Shown one piece after another: positions 6,329-13,137 of a stretch of DNA of 13,137 nt; position 1 is the first letter of the stretch, and each line of letters opens with the position of its first letter. The translations under genes and the position numbers were made by a program. The DNA is from Planctomycetota bacterium (lineage in GTDB: Bacteria; Planctomycetota; Planctomycetia; Pirellulales; Lacipirellulaceae), in assembly GCA_029259975.1 (NCBI GenBank), contig JAJDEE010000449.1, forward strand, positions 1-13,137. Direction: 5' to 3'. The notes below the pieces were generated by a model that was not told the origin of the DNA, did no database searches, and was given only the letters and a program-made list of their open reading frames with translations.

Positions 6329-9300
6329 ATGCAACTTCTAGAATCATCGCCACTCACGGCTCGAAGCCTGGCTCGAATTGTTGCTTTGAGTGCTGCTCTT
6401 GGCTCCACATTTGTTTGGGCACAGAGCGAATTGCTACCAGCTCCTCCGCCCTCTGATGGTGAGCAAACCATCGAAACACCGCAGGGAGGCAAGGTGCTCG
6501 AAATCCGTATCTTGGGTAACGATACGATTCCCACTTCACAAATTGATGACCACATCAGTACACGCATCGGGCGACCGTTTGACCGTAGTATCGTACAGCG
6601 CGATGTGCGCCGCCTTGCGAATCTCGGCTGGTTTGTCGACGTAAAGCCACTCTATAAAACGACGCCGCAAGGACGCATCGTTATTTTTCAGGTCGTCGAG
6701 CGTCCGACGATTCGGTATGTCACCTATCTGGGCAATGAGAAGGTGAAAGACAAGGCGCTTGCCAAACAGACCGATATCAAGTCTGGCGGTGCCATCGATC
6801 CCTATTCCGTCGAAGAGGGTCGGCGCAAGCTGATCGAGTATTACCAGGGAAAAGGTTACAACAACGTCCAAGTCACGATCATGGAAGGCACTCGACCGAA
6901 TGACAAAGGAGTTGTTTACCTGATTAACGAAGGCAACGCCCAAAAGGTTTGGGATGTCGAGTTCGTCGGCAACGAATTTGTGAGTGACGGACGACTGAAG
7001 ACCATTGTCAAAAGCAAGCCGCCCAAGTTTTTATTCTTCAAAGGTTACTTGAATCGTGAAGAAGTCGATACCGATGTCGATCGTCTGACTGCTTACTATC
7101 GCTCCTTTGGGTTCTTTCAAGCTAGAGTGAGTCGCAAGCTGGACTACTACCCGAGTAAAAAATGGCTCAAACTAACTTACATTGTCCACGAAGGCCTTCG
7201 CTACAAAATTCGCGACGTGCGATTTCTGGGTAATACCAAGTTCGAACCGACGGCACTCGCCGGCGTAGCGAAACTCAAGACCGGCGAACCCTTTGAGCAG
7301 ACGAAGGTCCGCGAGGATCAGACCTGGATCCAAGAGCTGTACGGTAGCCACGGTTATGTCTTTGCCGATATTCGCCCTGAAACAATTTTTCTGGAAGAGC
7401 CGGGCCAAGTCGATCTAATCTATCACATTGACGAGGGCGACCAGTTTCGTATCGGCAACATTTTCATCAATATCGACGGTGATAACCCTCATACGCGAAT
7501 TCAGACGATCTTGAATCCGATGACCCTACGACCTGGCGATATTGCTGACATTCGCGAAATTAATGCCAGCCGTCGCCGTATCCAGGCACGAAACATTATG
7601 CACACCGACGCTGCCGCCAATGTCCGTCCGACACTCTCATTCAGAATCAGCGACGATGATTCTGAATACGAACTTGCCAAACGCCCACGGAAGCGAAGTC
7701 GATCGAGGTCGAACCCTCCAAGCTCGCCCCAAGGCCCTGGGTCGCGTGGTATGGGCGGAGGCCAGCAAGGATCGGGGTTCCGAGGGCAAAGTCCCGACGA
7801 CCACCAACCCGCCGACTGGGGCCCGATTGTGTTACCACCACCAAAGGTACTACCACAAGAAGTTAAAAAGGAAGTGATTCGTGGACAGAACCCCGAGTCA
7901 CCGAGCCGATATTCCAAGCCGGAGCAGCCTGCTTGGTGGAGCCGGTTGCAGCAACGAAGGACTGCGCAAACGGCTCACAAGCCGGCAAATCCGTATCAGA
8001 ATCTTCGGGGACAGAGTCCGAGTACCGCTCCTGTGCAAAACGCTTATGCGGCATTGCCTACTGCTGGTACGCCCACGCAGTATGGTGGCCAGATCGTTGG
8101 GGCGACTGGCCCAGCCTCGAAGCCTGTTGCCACGCAGTATGGTGTTCAACCTATACAGTATTCCGAAAACATCCCACCTCCGGCAGGCTCATTTGGGCCA
8201 ACGCCCGGCTTGTCCGCGAATGTCGTGCCGGGGTACCGATTGTTCCCTGACGGTCGTTTTGGGTTGCCCGGCGACCCCTACCCGCAGCAAACAGTCGATA
8301 TCATTTTTAACGGCCAAGAAACCCAGACAGGTCGGTTGATGTTCGGCGTGGGCGTGAACTCGAATGCCGGGTTGGTCGGCAACATTGTTCTCGACGAGCG
8401 AAACTTCGACTGGCGCCGCCCGCCACGCAGCTTTGAAGATTTACGCAACGGTACCGCCTTTCGCGGGGCAGGGCAAAGGTTTCGCATTGATGCCTCGCCG
8501 GGCAGCGAAGTCAATCGTTATCTCATGAGCTTCACCGAGCCTTATTTGTTCGATAGCCCAATTAGCTTATCACTAGCCGGTTCCTTTTTTGACCGTCGTT
8601 TCCGCGATTGGGACGAAGAACGTATCGGTGGTCGAGTAGGAGTCGGTTACCAATGGATCGAAAAAGATCTCACAGCCCGAATGGCTTATCGCGGTGAGAA
8701 TGTGACTATCTCCGATGCACCCAATGCGGGTGCGGTCGCGGACCTGGGTGAAGTGATCGGTAGCAATCAATTGCATGGATTTCAGCTGACGGCCATTAAC
8801 GATACTCGCGATAGCTCGTTTTTGCCGACTCGGGGCCGCTATTTGGAGGTGTCTGGCGAATTTGTGACAGGTACTTTTGACTATCCTAAGGTTACCTTTG
8901 ACTATCGCCGCTTCTTTCTGCTTCGAGAACGTCCCGATCATTCGGGCCGTCACGTGCTGAGCTTCTCGACGAATGTCGGTTGGCTAGGAAATGATGCGCC
9001 GATTTACGAGCATTTCTTTGCCGGCGGGTTCTCGTCGATGCGTGGTTTCGATTTCCGCGGGGCGTCGCCGGTCGATGCTGCGACTCGTGTTGAGGTCGGT
9101 GGCGAATTCCAGTGGTTGAATTCAGTACAGTACCTATTCCCGATCACCGCCGACGAAATGTTGCATGGCGTCGTGTTCTGCGACTTCGGTACGGTAGAGA
9201 GACAGGCCGAGATCGAAGATTTCCGCGTTGTTCCCGGTGTCGGTTTGCGTGTGGCCGTGCCTGCCTTAGGCCCAGCTCCGATCGCACTCGACTTCGGCTG

Positions 9301-9370
9301 GGCTGTCAGTCACGCCGACTTCGACGATCGCGAAGTCTTCAGCTTCAGCATGGGCTTTGGCAGAAATTAG
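6329..9370 (+). CDS. bamA: Outer-membrane beta-barrel assembly factor BamA with a large insertion in POTRA5
   Basis: BamA inserts beta-barrel proteins into the outer membrane. I chose the ATG at 6329 (1013 residues) because it starts a clean signal peptide: basic residues R12 and R16, hydrophobic 17-29, and VWA before Q32. An in-frame TTG at 6293 would only add twelve residues. Five POTRA domains follow, at about 54-126, 127-204, 205-290, 291-371 and 372-440, each with the V..I.F.GN opening and G.F helix endings. Residues about 441-652 are a Pro/Gln/Ser/Gly-rich insertion beginning with a basic KRPRKRSRSRS run. After it, TVDIIFNGQETQTGRLMFGVG (about 655 onward) corresponds to the last POTRA5 strand and first barrel strand of other BamA proteins. 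The barrel (about 669-1013) contains the FSSMRGF motif (Arg at 905) and ends with the strand EVFSFSMGFGRN. Typical BamA is about 800 residues. No partner Bam lipoproteins are seen. Confidence 0.96.
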   Translation: MQLLESSPLTARSLARIVALSAALGSTFVWAQSELLPAPPPSDGEQTIETPQGGKVLEIRILGNDTIPTSQIDDHISTRIGRPFDRSIVQRDVRRLANLGWFVDVKPLYKTTPQGRIVIFQVVERPTIRYVTYLGNEKVKDKALAKQTDIKSGGAIDPYSVEEGRRKLIEYYQGKGYNNVQVTIMEGTRPNDKGVVYLINEGNAQKVWDVEFVGNEFVSDGRLKTIVKSKPPKFLFFKGYLNREEVDTDVDRLTAYYRSFGFFQARVSRKLDYYPSKKWLKLTYIVHEGLRYKIRDVRFLGNTKFEPTALAGVAKLKTGEPFEQTKVREDQTWIQELYGSHGYVFADIRPETIFLEEPGQVDLIYHIDEGDQFRIGNIFINIDGDNPHTRIQTILNPMTLRPGDIADIREINASRRRIQARNIMHTDAAANVRPTLSFRISDDDSEYELAKRPRKRSRSRSNPPSSPQGPGSRGMGGGQQGSGFRGQSPDDHQPADWGPIVLPPPKVLPQEVKKEVIRGQNPESPSRYSKPEQPAWWSRLQQRRTAQTAHKPANPYQNLRGQSPSTAPVQNAYAALPTAGTPTQYGGQIVGATGPASKPVATQYGVQPIQYSENIPPPAGSFGPTPGLSANVVPGYRLFPDGRFGLPGDPYPQQTVDIIFNGQETQTGRLMFGVGVNSNAGLVGNIVLDERNFDWRRPPRSFEDLRNGTAFRGAGQRFRIDASPGSEVNRYLMSFTEPYLFDSPISLSLAGSFFDRRFRDWDEERIGGRVGVGYQWIEKDLTARMAYRGENVTISDAPNAGAVADLGEVIGSNQLHGFQLTAINDTRDSSFLPTRGRYLEVSGEFVTGTFDYPKVTFDYRRFFLLRERPDHSGRHVLSFSTNVGWLGNDAPIYEHFFAGGFSSMRGFDFRGASPVDAATRVEVGGEFQWLNSVQYLFPITADEMLHGVVFCDFGTVERQAEIEDFRVVPGVGLRVAVPALGPAPIALDFGWAVSHADFDDREVFSFSMGFGRN
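7649..8284 (+). other. Low-complexity insertion within bamA, splitting POTRA5
   Basis: This segment codes for about 210 residues dominated by Pro, Gln, Ser, Gly and Arg with no hydrophobic core pattern, hence probably disordered. It opens with acidic DDDSEYE then basic RKRSRSRS, has a Gly/Gln-rich patch (GMGGGQQGSGF), and later carries two related copies of a T-Q-Y-G motif encoded by acgcagtatggt at about 8075 and 8132. The reading frame is uninterrupted on both sides, so it is an in-frame insertion rather than gene damage. Confidence 0.8.
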
Positions 9371-9414
9371 CCGTCAGAGAGGCTGCAAGTCGTAAGTCGT
9401 CGGAACGCAATCCC

Positions 9415-9750
9415 TCAAGGATCCGCTTGCGTCTTCGCGCAAGGGCAATCGTTCGTTTGCAACGGCGCATTCAACCGCTGACGATAGTAGTCGAAGTGGT
9501 GGGGATACGGGCGAGCATACCAGCTACCGGAGATGGCTTGCTGGTTGGGATAGTAACCCTGGCCGCCGTAGTGCCGAGGATGTGGGCTGCCATACGGAAA
9601 GCCGCTGCCATTCCAGTCACCCCTGCCATATGAATTAGAACGCTGACGAGAATAGACCGGACTGTGGCTAGGCTGAGCATAGCTCGAAATTGCGGCGGAG
9701 CAACCCAGTAGCAGGGCCAGCGCTAATGTTGATTTTGAGAAAAGGTGCAT
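9415..9750 (-). CDS. Small exported Tyr/Pro/His-rich protein of unknown function
   Basis: This 111-residue protein is read from an ATG at 9750; an in-frame GTG at 9774 would add eight residues without improving the signal peptide. The N-terminus MHLFSKSTLALALLLGCSAA is an export signal. LLGC could act as a non-ideal lipobox, or signal peptidase I could cut after SYA further on. The remaining residues are rich in Tyr, Pro, His, Gly, Ser and Arg (YGRGDWNGSGFPYGSPHPRH, then GGQGYYPNQQ), which suggests an extended cell-surface or periplasmic peptide. It ends with a C-P-C motif (NDCPCAKTQADP). It is convergent with bamA, 44 bp away, and lies downstream of the sigma gene on the same strand. I do not recognise a family. 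Coding status rests on the signal peptide and the position between confident genes. Confidence 0.6.
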   Translation of the reverse strand: MHLFSKSTLALALLLGCSAAISSYAQPSHSPVYSRQRSNSYGRGDWNGSGFPYGSPHPRHYGGQGYYPNQQAISGSWYARPYPHHFDYYRQRLNAPLQTNDCPCAKTQADP

Positions 9751-9771
9751 CGCAACAGCCTGACAGAGTAA

Positions 9772-9823
9772 CACGCCTCTCTGAGTCGTGAGTACAAAAA
9801 ATTCACGACTCGGAAGAGGCGTG
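9772..9823 (-). terminator. Long two-part hairpin between the sigma gene and the small exported-protein gene
   Basis: Outer arms 9772-9780 and 9815-9823 (CACGCCTCT / AGAGGCGTG) and inner arms 9783-9791 and 9803-9811 (GAGTCGTGA / TCACGACTC) pair perfectly, giving 18 bp with a small CT/GGA internal loop and an 11-nt loop containing an A/T run. It lies 55 bp after the sigma gene stop and 21 bp before the ATG of the next gene. No U-tract follows on either strand, so it is not a textbook intrinsic terminator. It may end sigma transcripts, stabilise their 3' end or structure the leader of the small gene. Confidence 0.55.
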
Positions 9824-9878
9824 CCACAATCTCTATGCTAAGCAGGCGGTTACGTCTAGGTCAAGCAAATGTTGGACG

Positions 9879-10727
9879 TTACATCCGATCACGTGGGTCG
9901 GTCATGCTTTCGGCCATTTTGTTAAGGGCTTCGGTCTCGATCTGGCGGACGCGTTCGCGGGTAAGGCCGAGCGATTCGCCGATTTCTTTGAGGGTACGTG
10001 GCTCGTGATTTTCGAGTCCGAAACGCATTCTCAGAACAGTTGCCTCGCGCTCGTCCATGGTATGAAGCATGCCCATCACGTGGCGGAGACTGTCGCTTTC
10101 GACGAGCATGTCGTCAGGGCTCATTTGCCGCTCGTCCATCACCATGTCGCCTAGCGTCCAGCCCGACTCGGTTTGGTCGGTCTGGGGCGTAGCGTTGTAA
10201 ATCTTGATTGCCTTCTTGATGATCGGCAGTTTTTTCTTCGGCAAGCCGAGAACACGCGCGACTTCTTCCGGCGTTGGGCTACGGTCGAGTTCTTCGGTGA
10301 GTCGAGCGGTCGCTCGGCGCCATTTGGAAAGCAGTTCAACCATATATGCGGGAATACGGATCGTTTTGCCGGTGTTAATCAGCGCCCGCTTGATCGACTG
10401 TTTAATCCAGTAGCTTGCGTAAGTGCTAAACCGAGTACCCATCGCAGGATCGAAACCTTCGACCGCCCTCAAGAGTCCCAAATTGCCCTCTTCGATCAGA
10501 TCTTGCAGGCTGAGGCCCTTACCCGAGTAGCCACGAGCAATGTTGACCACAAGACGCAGATTCGCACGCACCATGCGATCGCGGGCTGCTGAGTCGCCTT
10601 GGCCAATACTGGTAGCCAGTTCTTTCTCTTCGTTGGCGTTGAGCAAGGCGGTTTCGTTAATTTCACGAAGATAAGTTTCTAACGGAGATTGGACCGCAGA
10701 GCTCTTACGTTTAGTCGTTGTGGCCAT
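9879..10727 (-). CDS. RNA polymerase sigma factor, sigma-70 family (RpoD/RpoS-like, lacking region 1.1)
   Basis: This 282-residue protein directs RNA polymerase core to promoters. Region 1.2 lies at about 14-38 (SPLETYLREINETALLNANEE), and region 2 at 48-115 with the core-binding DLIEEGNLGLLRAVEGFDP and the melting/-10 segment RFSTYASYWIKQSIKRAL (99-116). Region 3 covers about 125-185, including the SPTPEEVARVLGL segment. Region 4 has the -35 helix-turn-helix TLKEIGESLGLTRERVRQIE (245-264). Region 1.1 is absent, so this is short compared with a housekeeping RpoD and fits a group 2 or compact primary sigma. The -35 contact residues R257, E258 and Q262 match E. coli sigma-70, so TTGACA-like -35 boxes are expected, whereas the residue aligned with T440 is Lys (113). 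No convincing Shine-Dalgarno is seen. Whether it is the primary sigma of this organism cannot be told from this window. Confidence 0.93.
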   Translation of the reverse strand: MATTTKRKSSAVQSPLETYLREINETALLNANEEKELATSIGQGDSAARDRMVRANLRLVVNIARGYSGKGLSLQDLIEEGNLGLLRAVEGFDPAMGTRFSTYASYWIKQSIKRALINTGKTIRIPAYMVELLSKWRRATARLTEELDRSPTPEEVARVLGLPKKKLPIIKKAIKIYNATPQTDQTESGWTLGDMVMDERQMSPDDMLVESDSLRHVMGMLHTMDEREATVLRMRFGLENHEPRTLKEIGESLGLTRERVRQIETEALNKMAESMTDPRDRM

Positions 10728-11108
10728 CGTTATAGTTACCGTTGTTCTCAGGTGGGAAGGGCTGGGCGAATCATCAGCGGTCTATCGACTGCGCGCGGCC
10801 AATCCCTGCCAATCGCGATAGGTACTCAGCGAACTTTTTTCAGCCCTCATTTCGTTCTTTTCGAGGACTTGCGAAAATTGAGCGCGAGCAGCTATGCCGT
10901 TGCAAGAAAAGTATCGACGGCTGCAGGACAAAATCTACAGAGTGCGTAGTTTGTGACGCGCTGAGACGAATGTGCGCGACATTCCGGCAGTATCAAAAAG
11001 AAGGGCACCGCGGGTCGTAACCCACGGCGCCCAAATATTCATTAAGAAGACAAGCCATTGACCGAGATCTTCGGAACCAACAACGCCTGATCCACCGGTG
11101 CAATCCGC
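10728..11108. other. Intergenic region between rpsA and the sigma gene
   Basis: These 381 bp hold the rpsA terminator (10995-11032) and presumably the promoter and leader of the sigma gene. No strong promoter stands out on the minus strand. The best pair I see is TTGCAA with CTCAAT 17 bp downstream, near 10903-10875, a four- and three-of-six match that would leave a leader of about 140 nt. The short open frames here look non-coding. Confidence 0.5.
10995..11032 (-). terminator. Intrinsic terminator of rpsA
   Basis: On the minus strand, GGGCGCCGTGGGT (11032-11020) pairs with ACCCGCGGTGCCC (11015-11003) to give a 13-bp GC-rich stem containing two G-U wobbles, closed by the four-base loop TACG, a UNCG-type tetraloop. 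It is followed at once by TTCTTTTT (11002-10995). In the plus direction the wobbles become A-C mismatches and no T-run follows, so it is directional. It lies 76 bp after the rpsA stop and separates rpsA from the sigma gene. Confidence 0.9.
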
Positions 11109-13031
11109 CTAAGCTGGATTGTCGGCTTCTTCGGACTTGTTAGCGTCAGATTCTGCAGAAGCCAATTCGGTTGCCTCGGCCTCCTCCTCGCCTGTAACTT
11201 CTTCTGTGACTTCTTCTGTGACTTCTTCCGCAACGGCAGTCCCGGTGGCTGCAGCCGTCTCGGGTGTTGCAGCAGATTTGAACAACGGGCCTGAGTCTGT
11301 ACCGATACCACCTTTGAGATCCGTAGGCGCTTCGCGGCCGGCGTTCTCAGCGGCTTCGGCAGCTGCGGCAGCGGCTTCGTCTTCTTCGGCCCATTCGACC
11401 CGTTTGCGAGAAAGACCAATCTTACGTTCTTCAGAGTCGACTCGCAAGATTTTGACTTCCAGCTCGTCGCCGACGTTTACGACATCTTGGGGATTCTCGA
11501 CTTTGTGGTCGGCCAATTCCGAGATATGCAGTAAACCTTCCAGCCCGTCTTCGAGGCCAACAAAGACCCCGAAGTTGGTGATCTTCGTGACAGCTCCAGT
11601 AACCAGTTGACCTTGTTGGTAACGGCCAGGGATATCGTTGGCCCAGGGATCTTCGTCCATTTGTTTCAAGCCAAGAGCGATACGTCTACGCTCTTGATCG
11701 ACCGAGATAACTTTGCACTCGATTTCTTGGCCCTTCTCTACCAACTCGCTGGGGTGACTGATCTTTCGTGTCCACGACATATCGCTGACATGTAGTAGCC
11801 CGTCGATACCTTCTTCGATTTCGATAAATGCACCGTAGTTGGTGAGGTTGCGAACTTTGCCCTTCACCAACTGATCTGGCGGATACTTTTCGGCGACTTT
11901 TTCCCACGGATTGGACTGCGTCTGCTTCATGCCGAGCGAAATCTCTTGCTTCTGTTCGTCGATCCGCAGAACAACGACTTCGATTTCGTCGTCGATCGAG
12001 ACCAGCTCACTGGGATGGCTGATCCGCTTGGTCCACGACATTTCGCTGATATGCACCAAGCCTTCGATGCCGTCTTCGAGCTTGACGAACGCACCGTAGC
12101 TCATCACATTGACGACCGTACCCTTGACGGTGGTATTGACAGGGTACTTGTCGCCTACGTTCTCCCATGGGCTGGCAGACTTCTGCTTGAGGCCCAACGC
12201 GATCTTTTCTTTCTCGTAGTCGATGTGCAGAATTTGTACTTCGAGTTCTTCGTCGATTTTGACCATTTCGGTCGGATGGTTGATGCGTCCCCAGCTCATG
12301 TCGGTGATGTGCAGCAAGCCATCAATTCCGCCGAGGTCGACGAATGCGCCAAAGTCGGCGATGTTTTTAACCACGCCTTTACGAATATTGCCAATCGCGA
12401 GTTCCTTGAGCAACTCGGCTTTTTTCTCGGCTCTTTGAGCTTCGATCAAGCTGCGACGGCTGACGACGATGTTGCGACGGGCATCGTCGATCTTGAGAAC
12501 CATGCACTCGATCGTCTTGCCGATGAATTCGCCGATGTCGTGAGGTCGGCGGATGTCGACCTGACTGGCGGGTAGAAATACGTTGACCCCGATGTCGACG
12601 AGCAAACCGCCTTTGATTTTGCGAGTAACTTCGCCTGAAACAATGTCGCCTTCGTGGACAGTCTCCATGACCTTCATCCACTTTTCAATCTTCTCAGCCT
12701 TACGTTTGCTGAGCACTATCATGCCACGCTCGTCATTATGACCTTGGGCATCTTCGACATCCTCAACGAGGACGCGGATCTTCTGTCCGGCTTCTGGTTG
12801 GTCTTCTTCCTCTTCCCACTCGTTGCGGGCAATGGTACCTTCGCTTTTATAGCCTACATCGACGAGAACAAATTCGTCATCGACGCGGATAATCGTGCCT
12901 TCGACAATCTGATTGATGTCGACATAATCAGTATCTAACCAGCCTGTGTCGTCTGTGGCGAGCTCGCCAATAGCCTCTGCCCAATCATCCTCAGAAACGT
13001 CAAATTCACGAATTAAGTTGCGGTTGACCAT
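11109..13031 (-). CDS. rpsA: 30S ribosomal protein S1
   Basis: S1 binds mRNA at the 30S subunit and promotes initiation, especially on weakly structured or SD-poor leaders. I start at the ATG at 13031 (640 residues, MVNRNLIREFDVSEDDW). The frame continues 60 bp upstream to a TTG, but that extension is Cys/Phe-rich and unlike S1. Six S1 domains lie at about 41-110, 127-192, 216-283, 301-370, 387-457 and 474-543. Domains 3-6 are the best conserved, with repeated GAFV.L..GI.GL.H.S.MSW and a link such as LGLKQ....PWE. Residues 545-640 are an acidic Ala/Glu/Thr-rich tail. Six domains and the order match the classic S1 layout; E. coli S1 is 557 residues and lacks such a long tail. The start has no real Shine-Dalgarno, as is common for rpsA. 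A strong terminator follows it, and its leader may be structured. Confidence 0.97.
   Translation of the reverse strand: MVNRNLIREFDVSEDDWAEAIGELATDDTGWLDTDYVDINQIVEGTIIRVDDEFVLVDVGYKSEGTIARNEWEEEEDQPEAGQKIRVLVEDVEDAQGHNDERGMIVLSKRKAEKIEKWMKVMETVHEGDIVSGEVTRKIKGGLLVDIGVNVFLPASQVDIRRPHDIGEFIGKTIECMVLKIDDARRNIVVSRRSLIEAQRAEKKAELLKELAIGNIRKGVVKNIADFGAFVDLGGIDGLLHITDMSWGRINHPTEMVKIDEELEVQILHIDYEKEKIALGLKQKSASPWENVGDKYPVNTTVKGTVVNVMSYGAFVKLEDGIEGLVHISEMSWTKRISHPSELVSIDDEIEVVVLRIDEQKQEISLGMKQTQSNPWEKVAEKYPPDQLVKGKVRNLTNYGAFIEIEEGIDGLLHVSDMSWTRKISHPSELVEKGQEIECKVISVDQERRRIALGLKQMDEDPWANDIPGRYQQGQLVTGAVTKITNFGVFVGLEDGLEGLLHISELADHKVENPQDVVNVGDELEVKILRVDSEERKIGLSRKRVEWAEEDEAAAAAAEAAENAGREAPTDLKGGIGTDSGPLFKSAATPETAAATGTAVAEEVTEEVTEEVTGEEEAEATELASAESDANKSEEADNPA
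11197..11232 (-). repeat. 12-bp tandem repeat in the rpsA tail
   Basis: The plus-strand unit acttcttctgtg occurs at 11197-11208 and 11209-11220, followed by a diverged third copy at 11221-11232. It encodes the tail repeat EEVTEEVTEEVT (residues about 602-613) in the acidic, probably disordered C-terminus. The period is a multiple of three, so copy-number changes stay in frame. Confidence 0.8.
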
Positions 13032-13057
13032 GAAAAAGTAAAACCATGCTGGGCTTT

Positions 13058-13089
13058 GGCAGCACAAAAAACAGCAGAAAGCTGCTACC
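13058..13089 (-). promoter_or_regulatory. Possible attenuator-like structure in the rpsA leader
   Basis: On the minus strand AGCAG (13086-13082) and CTGCT (13077-13073) form a short hairpin, extendable by G-U pairs, followed directly by six T residues (13071-13066): a weak intrinsic terminator 35 nt before the rpsA ATG. The upstream arm can instead pair through GGTAGCA (13089-13083) with TGCTGCC (13064-13058), which would break that hairpin. Mutually exclusive pairings of this kind are typical of attenuators. The stems are short, so this may also be chance, or the terminator of a gene beyond the window. Confidence 0.35.
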
Positions 13090-13137
13090 AAAAAACCACG
13101 TTGAAAGGAATGGCCTCCAGCTCGGCTGCCAACGTCG

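Noticed and set aside
11042..11419. Minus-strand 125-codon frame overlapping the rpsA tail
   Set aside because: It is a frame-shifted reading of the Ala/Glu-rich rpsA tail, which gives Lys/Pro/Arg-rich nonsense; the rpsA frame itself is continuous to its stop.
11946..12575. Plus-strand 209-codon frame opposite rpsA
   Set aside because: It is antisense to the conserved S1 domains. Its repeated DDRD/VDHF-like pattern mirrors the repeated S1 codons.
13032..13091. N-terminal extension of rpsA from a TTG at 13091, or a leader peptide
   Set aside because: The extension (Cys, Phe and Trp-rich) has no counterpart in S1 proteins and overlaps the possible leader hairpins. The ATG at 13031 gives a normal S1 N-terminus.

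Overview
The window looks like chromosomal DNA from a planctomycete, most likely in the Pirellulales. This is inferred from protein character: a PilM-type ATPase fused to further domains, adjacent membrane proteins with long Gly/Tyr-rich stretches, a large BamA with a Pro/Gln-rich insertion, and general weakness of Shine-Dalgarno signals. No rRNA, tRNA, CRISPR array, insertion sequence or phage gene was seen. It reads as core genome, with the unusual features lying inside otherwise core proteins.

Left part (1-5146, all minus strand): a three-gene cluster read right to left. The first gene encodes a 734-residue PilM fused to a PilN-like module. The second encodes a PilO-like single-pass membrane protein. 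The third, cut by the window edge, is unrecognised and sits where pilP would be in a canonical pilMNOPQ operon. The genes are 74-75 bp apart. All three proteins contain Gly-rich segments (GGYGEGG-like) inserted between or inside domains. The likely job of the set is the inner-membrane alignment platform of a type IV pilus or related type II secretion-like machine; a secretin gene might lie beyond position 1, but that is not visible.

Middle part (5147-9370): a 346-bp divergent intergenic region, then cmk (cytidylate kinase) and bamA (outer-membrane beta-barrel assembly factor), both on the plus strand. BamA has five recognisable POTRA domains, but the fifth is interrupted by about 210 residues of low-complexity sequence just before its last strand.

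Right part (9371-13137): a small secreted Tyr/Pro/His-rich protein convergent with bamA, a long hairpin, a 282-residue sigma-70-family factor and rpsA (ribosomal protein S1 with six S1 domains), all on the minus strand. rpsA is followed by a convincing intrinsic terminator, so the sigma gene is probably transcribed separately. The rpsA leader contains a hairpin with a U-run and an alternative pairing, which suggests attenuation.

The most distinctive observations are the PilM-PilN fusion with the PilN-type NLLP motif retained at the junction, the Gly/Tyr-rich repeats shared by three consecutive platform proteins, and the insertion in BamA POTRA5.
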